Below, in pieces: positions 1 through 7,794 of a stretch of 64,000 nt of DNA. The translations under genes were made by a program, and so were the position numbers. The first letter of the stretch is position 1. Each line of letters opens with the position of its first letter. The notes under the pieces are model-generated. The model had not been told where the DNA came from, searched no databases, and saw only the letters and a program-made list of their open reading frames with translations. Origin of the DNA: Pimelobacter simplex (GTDB lineage Bacteria > Actinomycetota > Actinomycetes > Propionibacteriales > Nocardioidaceae); the NCBI RefSeq assembly GCF_900114845.1, contig NZ_FOUK01000004.1, positions 124,001-188,000 of the forward strand, read 5' to 3'.

Positions 1-678
1 GCGATCCTCGGGCGAATCGGCGTCCGCAAGCTCGTTCTCTTCGACGGAGATATCGTCTCGCCCGCCAATCTGTCGCGGCAGATTCTCTACACCGCGGATG
101 ACATCGGGTCGATGAAGACCGAGGTCGCCAAGGATGTCATCGAGCGCGTCGGCCGGGGCACGTCCGTCCAGGCGATGAGCCAGTGGGCCGACGAATCGCC
201 GGAGCTCCACGATGCCATCGAGGAGTCGGACCTCGTCCTGAGTGAGTGGACCTGGGGTTCGACCTGGAGCAGGCCGGACAGCGACTTCGCGATCGGAGAA
301 CACCTGCTGCGCACATGCGCCCGCACCCGAACCCCCCTGCTGTCCTACGTCGGCAACGTCATCGGACCGCTGACGATTCCGGGGAAGACCGCGTGCCCGT
401 TCTGCCTGCGCCACGCCGATGGCGATGGCGATGGCGATGTCTTCGGCATCACTCATTCTGCGATGTCGATGCGACGCAACGGCGCACCATCCATGGCCCC
501 GCGGTTGGCCCTGACCGCAGGGGCAGTCACCTGGGAAGCAGCCAGATACCTGTCCGGGCACGACTCCGTCACCGAGCGTTCGGTCATCCACCTCTCGCCC
601 TTCGATTGGAGCGCACATCTGGTCCCCGCGGCGCGAGATGATCGATGCACCTACTGCCAACCCACCATCGAGCGGTGA
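1..678 (+). CDS. ThiF/E1-like adenylyltransferase, 5' end outside window
   Basis: Only the last 225 residues are present, and the frame is open from base 1. E1-like enzymes adenylate a C-terminal carboxylate; in peptide natural product loci they act as leader-binding or cyclising partners (family knowledge). The nucleotide-binding signature DGDIVSPANLSRQ is at visible residues 15-27, followed by DIGSMK. Two CxxC pairs (about C132/C135 in CPFC and C216/C219 in CTYC) match the structural zinc site of ThiF/MoeB proteins. The segment GPLTIPGKTACPFC also resembles the C-terminal part of cyclodehydratase-linked E1 proteins. It is the first visible gene of an overlapping operon with a flavoprotein, exporter, peptidase and methyltransferases. 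The substrate cannot be told from the sequence; a microcin C-, pantocin- or azoline-type role are all possible. Confidence 0.8.
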   Translation, partial: AILGRIGVRKLVLFDGDIVSPANLSRQILYTADDIGSMKTEVAKDVIERVGRGTSVQAMSQWADESPELHDAIEESDLVLSEWTWGSTWSRPDSDFAIGEHLLRTCARTRTPLLSYVGNVIGPLTIPGKTACPFCLRHADGDGDGDVFGITHSAMSMRRNGAPSMAPRLALTAGAVTWEAARYLSGHDSVTERSVIHLSPFDWSAHLVPAARDDRCTYCQPTIER

Positions 679-1330
679 CCCCGTGGACGCCGAAGCGGAG
701 GCACCGTCATCCCCCAGCCCCGTCGCCGCGGCGGGGGCGGCGGGACTCCTGGGAGGATCGGTCTTCTTCGGCTGCACTGGTGCACTGGCAGCGATCTCGG
801 TACCGACCTACGTGATGCACCTGCGCGACACCCTCGGGGTGAGCGTCACGATCGGAATGACCAGAATGGCCGAGCGGTTCATTCCAGCCACCACCATGCG
901 CACAGTCGCGCAACGGGTGATCACCAATGACGGCGAGTGTGACGGGCGACTGTGGAGTCCTGGCGAGATCGCGTCCGACGTCGACGCGGTGGTCATTCTC
1001 CCGGCCAGCGCGGACTTCGTCGCGCAGATGGCCAACGGCTTCTGCCCGTCGATCGTCGCTGGGGTGGCCCTCCACTTCGAACCTCCATGTCTCGTGGTGC
1101 CCTCGATCCCGGGGACGTTGGAGGCTCGTTCCCCGTATCGTCGCAATCTCGCCCAGATCGAAGCGGATGGTCACGTCATCCCGCCGACTCGTCCCGGCCC
1201 CGTGCTCCGGCTGAGCGACGACTCGGTCACCAAACAGGCCTCGATCCTGCCGCCAGCGGGTGTGACCCATCACGTTCGACAACTCATCATCGAGCGCCGC
1301 AACCGCGCGGTGGACGACCATCATGTCTAG
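638..1330 (+). CDS. HFCD-fold flavoprotein, catalytic motifs altered
   Basis: About 230 residues related to the homo-oligomeric flavin-containing Cys decarboxylase family (LanD/PPC decarboxylase). The FMN-binding start GCTGALAA is at 46-52 and the PASAD variant of the PASANT motif at 122-126. By hand alignment, the catalytic His before this motif is replaced by Pro (about P108), and the PxMNxxMW substrate clamp is replaced by PSIPGTLE (155-162). It may therefore bind flavin without standard oxidative decarboxylation, or act on another substrate. The ATG at 638 overlaps the E1 gene by 41 nt; a GTG at 683, just after the E1 stop, is an alternative start, and neither has a clear ribosome site. 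The 3' end overlaps the MFS gene by 8 nt. Confidence 0.7.
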   Translation: MIDAPTANPPSSGDPVDAEAEAPSSPSPVAAAGAAGLLGGSVFFGCTGALAAISVPTYVMHLRDTLGVSVTIGMTRMAERFIPATTMRTVAQRVITNDGECDGRLWSPGEIASDVDAVVILPASADFVAQMANGFCPSIVAGVALHFEPPCLVVPSIPGTLEARSPYRRNLAQIEADGHVIPPTRPGPVLRLSDDSVTKQASILPPAGVTHHVRQLIIERRNRAVDDHHV

Positions 1331-2642
1331 CTCCCGCCCGGTCACGCACTCGGAGACCCGATACACCCGCCTCCTGCGGGACCGCAGTATCGGACCTGTC
1401 TGGGTGGGGCAGTCGATCTCAGAATTCGGCACCGCAGTCGGGCAGGTCATCCTTGCCTGGACGGTGCTCGACACGACCGGGAGCGCCGCCGCGGTCGGGG
1501 CGGTACTCGCGTGCAATGTCGCAGCCGTCGTGCTCTGCTCGCCGCTCGCGGGCCACGTCGTCGACCACCTCGCGCGGTGGAAGGTCGTCGCCGCTGCGGA
1601 CGCTGCCTCGTGCGGGGCATCCGGACTTCTCGCGGTGTCGACCGCGCTCGGCTCTCGCAACCTCGTCGTCTACCTGCTCGCCTCGTTCATCCTTGGTGGG
1701 GCGTCGTCGTTCTTCAAGACCGGCTTCTTCGCCTGGCGGGCAGAACTGGCCGGAGAGGAGCGACTGACCTCCGTCAACGGGCTCTTCACGGCGGGTTCGA
1801 GCCTCGGGCGGTTGCTCGGCCCGGCTTCGGCTGGAGTCGTCGCGGCTCTCGGCGGCGCCCCCGCAGGATTCTCGCTGAACGCCCTCTCCTTCGGGGTCGC
1901 CCTCACCGCGACGCTCCTCACGCCTCGCTCGCACCTCGTGGTTTCGAGAACCGCACCGAGACGGACCGTGGGGCAGGACTTCAAGTCCGGTCTTCGATAC
2001 GTGCTGCGTAGTCGATGGCTGGTCTGGATCTTCGTGACGTACCTGGTGGCGAACGTCGCCGTTCTTGCGGCCGCGCGCATCTTCTTCCCGCTGGTCGCGG
2101 GGTCGGGAACGGAGGGAGCTGCTCGCTTGGGATGGATCGTCAGCGCGCAGGTGCTCGCCGAGCTCGTGGGCGCGCTCGTCATGGGCGCCCCCCGGCTCGC
2201 CGACGTGCCGGGGTCGGCGACGATCCCGCTTCTCGCGGGGTTGCTGGCTTGCGGTGCGGCCGTCCCGGCGGTCCTCCATGGAAGTGCCGGCGCCCTCCTC
2301 TGCGCCGTGTTGATCGGCGCCGGCACGTCGCTGGGCGTCGTGGGCGACTCGATGATCCAGTCCAGAGTCCCCCGGGATCACCTTGGGCGAGTGCGCTCCG
2401 TCGAGCAGATCGTGTCCTTCGCACCGATGCCCATCGGATACATCGCGCTCGGCCTGGTGAGCTCAGCCGACAACGTGCCGGCGATCGCGACGAGCTGCGC
2501 CATCGCCATGGCGATAGCCGGCCTCACTCTCTGGGCCGTCCTGCGCCACGACGCCGACGGCTCGCCGACGCCGGATCCGCGACGGCCCGTCGCTCGACGT
2601 CCGCATGACGACGCGATTCCGCAGCCTGAGGAGACGCCATGA
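1323..2642 (+). CDS. MFS exporter (DHA3/Mef-like)
   Basis: A 439-residue membrane protein with about 12 hydrophobic segments and an N-terminal pattern (RSIGPVWVGQSISEFGTAV) typical of macrolide-efflux-like MFS pumps. It probably exports the product of this operon, or gives self-protection against it (inference). The start overlaps the flavoprotein stop, and the stop shares ATGA with the following peptidase, so translation is coupled throughout. Third-position GC is lower than in genes after 6300, like the rest of this operon. Confidence 0.85.
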   Translation: MSSSRPVTHSETRYTRLLRDRSIGPVWVGQSISEFGTAVGQVILAWTVLDTTGSAAAVGAVLACNVAAVVLCSPLAGHVVDHLARWKVVAAADAASCGASGLLAVSTALGSRNLVVYLLASFILGGASSFFKTGFFAWRAELAGEERLTSVNGLFTAGSSLGRLLGPASAGVVAALGGAPAGFSLNALSFGVALTATLLTPRSHLVVSRTAPRRTVGQDFKSGLRYVLRSRWLVWIFVTYLVANVAVLAAARIFFPLVAGSGTEGAARLGWIVSAQVLAELVGALVMGAPRLADVPGSATIPLLAGLLACGAAVPAVLHGSAGALLCAVLIGAGTSLGVVGDSMIQSRVPRDHLGRVRSVEQIVSFAPMPIGYIALGLVSSADNVPAIATSCAIAMAIAGLTLWAVLRHDADGSPTPDPRRPVARRPHDDAIPQPEETP

Positions 2643-4753
2643 CGCTGGAAGCGCCGCTTCGTCCGCCGATCGCTGCCAAGAAGGCCCATTCCCACCCGGG
2701 CCTCCGGGGGCCCCGGCCAGACCCTTGGGCATGGATGGAGTCGGAGGAGGCGGAGCTGGCGGATTACCTCCAGCAGGAGAACGCCTTCGCCTCCGAGCTG
2801 ATCGCCACCCTTCCCGAGACACCCGAGCGCTTTGCGGCCGAGCTCCAGTCAGCCGTTCCGCCCATCACGACTTCTCCGCCGTCGCGGGAGGGAAGGTGGG
2901 TCTACTACTCACGAACCGACGTGCCGACCGGACGAACGGTGCACTGCCGCCAGCCCTGGCGCGGTCGCTTGCCGACGGCTGAACAGATCGATGCCGGGCG
3001 CGACGAGGGCACGGAGCAGGAGGTCCTGGACACCGGAGCCCTGCCTCCCGCTCCAGGTGGACGCCTCGGCGGGTGGCAGGTCGATCCGACCGGTCGGTTG
3101 GTTGCCTATCTGGTGGACCCCGACGGGGGCGAGAGCTATGCGCTCTTCGTCCGAGATCTCGACGGTTCGGTCGGCTCGGATGCTCGGCCAGTGGCGTACG
3201 ACTGCATGCCTGGGCTGGTGTGGCACACCGATGCCGAGCACCTCGTCTTCGTCAGTCGGCACCGCCAAGGCAAGCAGCTGACGTCGTGGAGCCGGCTCTC
3301 GGCCACAGTCGAAACCGTTGCCACCACGTCGGCACATGCGGACCGCTTGTCGGTCCGACGCTCCAACGACAGGCTCCAGATCATCGTCACGCACCAGACG
3401 TCATCGGGGACGACCGTCAGCAGCCTCGCCCGGCGCCATGGACGGCTACTCCTGCGACCTGTCGGAGGCTGGCCCCCTGACATCGCGGTCGAGGTCGAGC
3501 ACCATGCCACCGATGGAGGCGGCGGGGACTGGATCGTCGCGTCCGGCCCACGAGGTGGGCACCTCGAACTGATCGAACGCACGGATCTGCCGGACCAGCA
3601 CCGGACTACTCCGATGTTCCGATGCCGGGCCGACGAGTCCATTGACGGATTCCGAGTGTTCCGCGACTTCCTGGCGGTCTCCGTGACGGGCGCCGGCTGC
3701 CGCCGCATCCTGTCCGTCCCGTTCGGTCCTGGAGCAGAGGCCGGCACCCACGTCGTCGACCAATCGAGCTTGACCAGCTGGATCTTCGGCGGCAGCAGCG
3801 TCGAGTACGCGCGGCCACTCCTCACCTATGGGCGGTGCTCACTTGCCGAACCCCCTCGATCGGTTCAGATCGATCTTCACACCCGAGATCGCCGTACCGT
3901 CGACGGGTTCGCCTCACTTCCCGGGTATCTGCAGGACGACTACCTGGAGGCAAGCCTCGAAGCACGGGCGGACGACGGCGAGTCGGTCCCCATCACCCTC
4001 GTGTGCCGCAGGAGCGTCCGTGATCGAGGCGACCCGGCACCCTGCCTGCTCAACGTCTACGGCTCCTACGGTGCCAGCATCGGTGGTGCCTTCTCGCCTT
4101 CCCGCCTGCCGCTGCTCGATCGCGGCTGGATCTGGGCATACGCCCACGTCCGCGGAGGCGGTGAACGCGGGCCTGCCTGGCACCACGCGGGTCGTGGCCA
4201 TGCAAAGCCACGCTCGATCAGTGATCTGGCAGCTGTCATCGGAAAGCTGGTCTCCGAAGGCATCACGTCCAGTGACCTGCTCGCGCTCAGAGGACGGAGC
4301 GCAGGCGCGACGCTGGTGGCCGCCACGCTGAATGATTCCCCCGGACGATGCGGTGCGGCAGTCCTCGAGTTCCCCTATCTGGACTGCCTCTCGTCTCTGG
4401 AGCGGCCAGATCCTAGATATGCCGTCGCCGATTGGCGGGAGTTCGGCAACCCGAACGCCGGGCTGCAAAGCCACGACCGCATCGCAAGCTGGTCGCCATA
4501 CGACAACATCGCCCGCCACCGATATCCGGCGATCTACATCTGCGCTGCCCTGAACGACGAGCGAACACCCCCGTGGCACGCCGCCAAGTGGGTGGCCCGA
4601 CTCAGAGATCAGGTCGCTACTCACCAGTCTCCGGTCCTGAGAGTCGTCGGATCCGCAGGACATCTCGGACCAGTAGTGCCGGCCGACAGCGTCCGGCTGG
4701 AGGCTGAGATCCAGGCCTTCTTGGCCGGTCATATCCGAAGAGGAACGGAGTAG
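2639..4753 (+). CDS. Prolyl oligopeptidase / oligopeptidase B-like serine peptidase (S9A)
   Basis: At 704 residues it has the usual length for this family. Residues 25-60 (DPWAWMESEEAE...) match the N-terminal signature of S9A peptidases. A beta-propeller region is followed by an alpha/beta-hydrolase domain with catalytic Ser about 554 (GRSAGA, where the family often has GGSxGG), Asp about 640 (NDERTP) and His about 675 (SAGH). No signal peptide is seen, so it should be cytoplasmic. In peptide natural product loci such enzymes remove leader peptides after modification (known for some class III lanthipeptides); that role here is inferred from context. It starts on the MFS stop (ATGA) and ends 3 nt before the methyltransferase start. 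Confidence 0.85.
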   Translation: MTLEAPLRPPIAAKKAHSHPGLRGPRPDPWAWMESEEAELADYLQQENAFASELIATLPETPERFAAELQSAVPPITTSPPSREGRWVYYSRTDVPTGRTVHCRQPWRGRLPTAEQIDAGRDEGTEQEVLDTGALPPAPGGRLGGWQVDPTGRLVAYLVDPDGGESYALFVRDLDGSVGSDARPVAYDCMPGLVWHTDAEHLVFVSRHRQGKQLTSWSRLSATVETVATTSAHADRLSVRRSNDRLQIIVTHQTSSGTTVSSLARRHGRLLLRPVGGWPPDIAVEVEHHATDGGGGDWIVASGPRGGHLELIERTDLPDQHRTTPMFRCRADESIDGFRVFRDFLAVSVTGAGCRRILSVPFGPGAEAGTHVVDQSSLTSWIFGGSSVEYARPLLTYGRCSLAEPPRSVQIDLHTRDRRTVDGFASLPGYLQDDYLEASLEARADDGESVPITLVCRRSVRDRGDPAPCLLNVYGSYGASIGGAFSPSRLPLLDRGWIWAYAHVRGGGERGPAWHHAGRGHAKPRSISDLAAVIGKLVSEGITSSDLLALRGRSAGATLVAATLNDSPGRCGAAVLEFPYLDCLSSLERPDPRYAVADWREFGNPNAGLQSHDRIASWSPYDNIARHRYPAIYICAALNDERTPPWHAAKWVARLRDQVATHQSPVLRVVGSAGHLGPVVPADSVRLEAEIQAFLAGHIRRGTE

Positions 4754-4756
4754 CCC

Positions 4757-5464
4757 ATGTACGACGGTTTTGCGCAGTACTACGACGCCGTGATGGGCGC
4801 CCCGACGGCGCGGCTCGAGCGTCTCGCCGAGTTCGTGGCCGACTACGGGCCGACCGGCGGGAGGGCACTGGAGCTCGGTTGCGGGACCGGACTCCTGCTC
4901 GAGCATCTGCAACCGGACTTCGAGTGCTCCGGGCTCGACAGCTCGCCATCCATGCTGGAGATCGCAGGGCGACGCTGTCCGGCCGCGAGCCTCTATCTCG
5001 CGGACATGACGAACTTTCGGATCGGCGAAGCATTCGACGTCATCTACTCCCTCTTCGACACCCTCAACCACGTCTCTCCCGTCGAGAGGTGGGGCGACGT
5101 GTTCCGGCTTGCAGCCGAGCATCTTCGGGTCGGTGGTCTGCTGGTCTTCGACGTCAACACCCGCACTCGGCTCGCGGATCTCTCACGGGCTGAGCCGTGG
5201 AGTCTGGAGGTCGACGGAGCCCGGGTCGTCCTGGACGTCACCCAGGCGGACAGCTCCACGGACATCTTCGAGTTCCACATCGAAGTGAGCCCACCGGGCG
5301 AGCGCGAGCCCTTCTCGGAGGTCGTGCCCGAGCTGGCGGTCGGTCTCGAGGAGATCGAGGCTCGTCTTCACCCGTGGTTCTCCGTCCTGGCCCGAGTGGA
5401 CGAGGCCGGCCGGCCAGCTGGAGAGATCTCAGGACACGTCTACTACGCGTGTCGGCGACGTTGA
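4757..5464 (+). CDS. Class I SAM-dependent methyltransferase
   Basis: 235 residues with the SAM-binding motif I LELGCGTG at about 38-45 and an acidic motif II (GLDSSPSML) about 15 residues later. The N-terminal YDGFAQYYDAVM pattern is common in small-molecule and peptide methyltransferases. It follows the peptidase by 3 nt and is surely co-transcribed. The substrate is unknown; the locus suggests the operon's product. Confidence 0.85.
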   Translation: MYDGFAQYYDAVMGAPTARLERLAEFVADYGPTGGRALELGCGTGLLLEHLQPDFECSGLDSSPSMLEIAGRRCPAASLYLADMTNFRIGEAFDVIYSLFDTLNHVSPVERWGDVFRLAAEHLRVGGLLVFDVNTRTRLADLSRAEPWSLEVDGARVVLDVTQADSSTDIFEFHIEVSPPGEREPFSEVVPELAVGLEEIEARLHPWFSVLARVDEAGRPAGEISGHVYYACRRR

Positions 5465-5473
5465 GCCGTCGAC

Positions 5474-6223
5474 ATGATGAAGAGGTCTGAGGAATGGACG
5501 AGCGCCTCCGCGCTGCGACGGGTGCCTCGTCCGTTCGAGACATGGACCGAGCGCGTTCTCACGGGCCTCGGCCCACAACCTGACCATACCGTCGCGGACC
5601 TCGGCGTCGGCCGCGGTCGAACGCTTGCCTCGCTGTTCGAAATCTCGGGCGCCGCCCACGTGGTCGCAGTCGATCGAAGCCGGTTGAATCTTGAGGCAGT
5701 CGGGGCGCAGTACCCGCCCACGAGGGTGACGACCGTGCTCGATGACGCTTCCCGGGTCGGCTGTGACCTGAGCGGTGGCCATGGCCACGTCGACGCCCTG
5801 ATGAGCATCGCAACTCTTCACCACATCAGCGATCACCAGGCAGTCGTGTCGAACATCGGTCGAGCACTTCGACCAGGCGGAGTGCTGTCCCTCGAGGCGG
5901 CCGCCGTCGGCAACGTCGCGGCCGTGAGAGCGTCCGCCTCGGCGGTCGGTCTATCGGTGGGAGCCCAGCACCCCGTGGACCCGAACGGCCTTCACGAGGC
6001 ACTGAAGGGTGCTGGCTTTCAATCAGTGACGGTTCGGACCTACCGGGACCCCGTCACGATCAACGACCGGCAGGTGCTCAAGGCCCACCTGTTCGCCATG
6101 TTCTCGGGACTGCTTGGTCACGTCTCCCGAGATGACCTGAGCCAGGCCATCGACCGGATGATGCAGGAGCTCCCGGCACCGGTGATCGACTACAGCAGGG
6201 TCCAGGTCCGAGCCATCCGCTGA
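5474..6223 (+). CDS. Second class I SAM-dependent methyltransferase
   Basis: 249 residues. Motif I is VADLGVGRGRT (about 40-50), followed by VAVDRS as motif II and LMSIATLHHI plus LRPGG as later motifs, the order seen in class I enzymes. It is not close to the preceding methyltransferase in sequence, so it is not a recent duplicate. It is the last gene of the left-hand operon; base composition changes to the very GC-rich background right after it. Confidence 0.8.
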   Translation: MMKRSEEWTSASALRRVPRPFETWTERVLTGLGPQPDHTVADLGVGRGRTLASLFEISGAAHVVAVDRSRLNLEAVGAQYPPTRVTTVLDDASRVGCDLSGGHGHVDALMSIATLHHISDHQAVVSNIGRALRPGGVLSLEAAAVGNVAAVRASASAVGLSVGAQHPVDPNGLHEALKGAGFQSVTVRTYRDPVTINDRQVLKAHLFAMFSGLLGHVSRDDLSQAIDRMMQELPAPVIDYSRVQVRAIR

Positions 6224-6240
6224 CCCCTCATGCGCAGAAC

Positions 6241-6267
6241 TGTCACACCGGGCGCGCGGCCGGTGTC
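6241..6267 (+). promoter_or_regulatory. ECF41-type promoter (TGTCACA-N16-TGTC)
   Basis: TGTCACA (6241-6247) is followed after exactly 16 nt by TGTC (6264-6267). The published ECF41 consensus is TGTCACA-N16-CGTC, so this is one mismatch away. It lies 33 nt before the AhpD-like gene that is co-transcribed with an ECF41 sigma factor, suggesting autoregulation. Two similar sites lie at the second ECF locus near 59300. Confidence 0.75.
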
Positions 6268-6299
6268 TTCATGTCCGACCACCCACCAAGGAGGACGAC

Positions 6300-6902
6300 A
6301 TGACCACCACCCCCCGGATCCCCGCCGCCCCGATCACCGGCATCTACGGCGCCCTCGTCAAGAAGTTCGCCGGCCGGATGTTCGGCAGCGTGCCCGAGTC
6401 GCTCGGCGTGATGTGGCACCACCTGCCGGCGCTCAAGGCGAGCATGGCCTACGGCCAGAAGCTGCAGAAGTGGGACACCTGCGACGAGACCCTCAAGACC
6501 TACGCGCACATGGCCGTCGCCTCGCTCGTCGGCTGCTCGTGGTGCCTCGACTTCAACTACTTCATGGCCAAGGACAAGGGGCTCGACCTCGACAAGGCGC
6601 GCGAGGTGCCGCGCTGGCGCGACTCCGACGTGTTCTCGCCGCTCGAGCGCCAGGTCCTGGAGTACGCCGAGGCCGCGAGCCTGACGCCGCCGACGGTGAC
6701 CGACGAGATGGTCGCGCCGCTGCTCGAGGCGCTCGGGCCGGCGGGCCTGCTCGAGCTGACGAGCGTGATCGGCTTCGCGAACCTGACCACCCGCTCGAAC
6801 ACGGCTCTGGGCATCGAGTCCGAGGGCTTCGCCTCGGCCTGCGGCATGAAGCCGCTCGCGCAGCCCGGGCCGTCGGCCGCCGCCGTAGGCTCGCGCGCAT
6901 GA
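6300..6902 (+). CDS. Carboxymuconolactone decarboxylase/AhpD-like protein
   Basis: 200 residues of the AhpD-like fold with a redox CxxC at C79/C82 (GCSWCLDFNY). The usual His after CxxC is not at the AhpD position. The start is fixed by AAGGAGG at 6288-6294. Such proteins are the classic genomic partners of ECF41 sigma factors. The stop shares ATGA with the sigma gene, so both are translated together. The likely role is redox or peroxide handling; the substrate is unknown. Confidence 0.85.
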   Translation: MTTTPRIPAAPITGIYGALVKKFAGRMFGSVPESLGVMWHHLPALKASMAYGQKLQKWDTCDETLKTYAHMAVASLVGCSWCLDFNYFMAKDKGLDLDKAREVPRWRDSDVFSPLERQVLEYAEAASLTPPTVTDEMVAPLLEALGPAGLLELTSVIGFANLTTRSNTALGIESEGFASACGMKPLAQPGPSAAAVGSRA

Positions 6903-7780
6903 CCTCCCGGGACGGCGATCCCTTCGTCCGCCACCGCAACCTGCTCTTCACCGTCGCCTACGAGATGCTCGGCTCCGCGGCCGACGCGGAGGACGTCGTC
7001 CAGGAGACCTGGCTGCGGTGGGCGGACGTCGACCGGGCCGAGGTGCGCGACGCCCGCGCGTACCTCGTCCGGATCGTCACCCGGCAGTCGCTCAACCGGC
7101 TCCGGACGCTGGCCCGGCGCCGCGAGGACTACGTCGGCGAGTGGCTGCCGGAGCCGCTGCTCACCGCGCCCGACGTCGCCGACGACATCGAGCTCGCCGA
7201 GAGCGTGTCGATGGCGATGCTGACCGTCCTCGAGACGCTCGGCCCGGCCGAGCGGGCGGTGTTCGTGCTGCGCGAGGTCTTCGACATGCCGTACGACGAG
7301 ATCGCCGAGGCCGTCGGGAAGACCAGCGCCGCGGTCCGCCAGATCGCGCTGCGGGCGCGCAACCACGTGGCGGCCCGGCGTCCCCGCCAGGACGTCGGGC
7401 GGGCCGAGCAGCAGGCGGTCGTCGACCGCTTCCTCGGCGCGGTGCGCACCGGCGACATCCAGGCGCTCCTCGACGCGCTCGCGCCCGACGTGGTCATGCT
7501 GGCCGACGGCGGCGGGGTCGCCCAGGCGATCCGCAAGCCGCTGACCGGCGCCGAGCCGGTGGCCCGGCTGCTGGCGAACTTCGCCCTGCTGGCACCGACC
7601 GCGACCATCACGCCGGCCTGGCTCAACGGTGCGCCGGCCGCACTGATCGACGCCGACGGCGACCTGACCGCCGTCAGCCTGGTGATCGACGGGGGCCGGA
7701 TCACCCGGATCCTCGCCGTCCGCAACCCGGCCAAGCTCACCGCGCTCGGCAAGGAGGCGACGCTCAGCCGCGAGGGCTGA
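6899..7780 (+). CDS. ECF41-family RNA polymerase sigma factor with C-terminal SnoaL-like domain
   Basis: 293 residues: sigma region 2 (about 10-75), region 4 (about 105-155) and an NTF2/SnoaL-like C-terminal domain (about 170-285). The diagnostic ECF41 motifs are all visible: WLPEP in the linker (82-86), DGGG (203-206) and NPAKL (276-280, consensus NPDKL). In this group the fused domain controls activity in place of an anti-sigma factor (family knowledge). The start ATG overlaps the AhpD-like stop (ATGA). The promoter at 6241 matches the ECF41 target sequence, so it probably drives its own operon. Confidence 0.92.
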   Translation: MTSRDGDPFVRHRNLLFTVAYEMLGSAADAEDVVQETWLRWADVDRAEVRDARAYLVRIVTRQSLNRLRTLARRREDYVGEWLPEPLLTAPDVADDIELAESVSMAMLTVLETLGPAERAVFVLREVFDMPYDEIAEAVGKTSAAVRQIALRARNHVAARRPRQDVGRAEQQAVVDRFLGAVRTGDIQALLDALAPDVVMLADGGGVAQAIRKPLTGAEPVARLLANFALLAPTATITPAWLNGAPAALIDADGDLTAVSLVIDGGRITRILAVRNPAKLTALGKEATLSREG

Positions 7781-7788
7781 GCGTCGCC
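7756..7788. terminator. Hairpin between convergent genes
   Basis: GGCGACGCTCAGCC (7756-7769) pairs perfectly with GGCTGAGCGTCGCC (7775-7788) around a 5-nt loop. The hairpin straddles the sigma factor stop codon and lies 6 nt from the stop of the convergent sortase-domain gene, so it can end transcription from both sides. There is no T tract. Confidence 0.6.
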
Positions 7789-7794
7789 GCCGGG

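Noticed and set aside
1..6300. A RiPP precursor gene within the left operon
   Set aside because: The genes overlap or abut with no free space, and no short ORF with a leader-core look and a ribosome site was found. It is probably upstream of the window.
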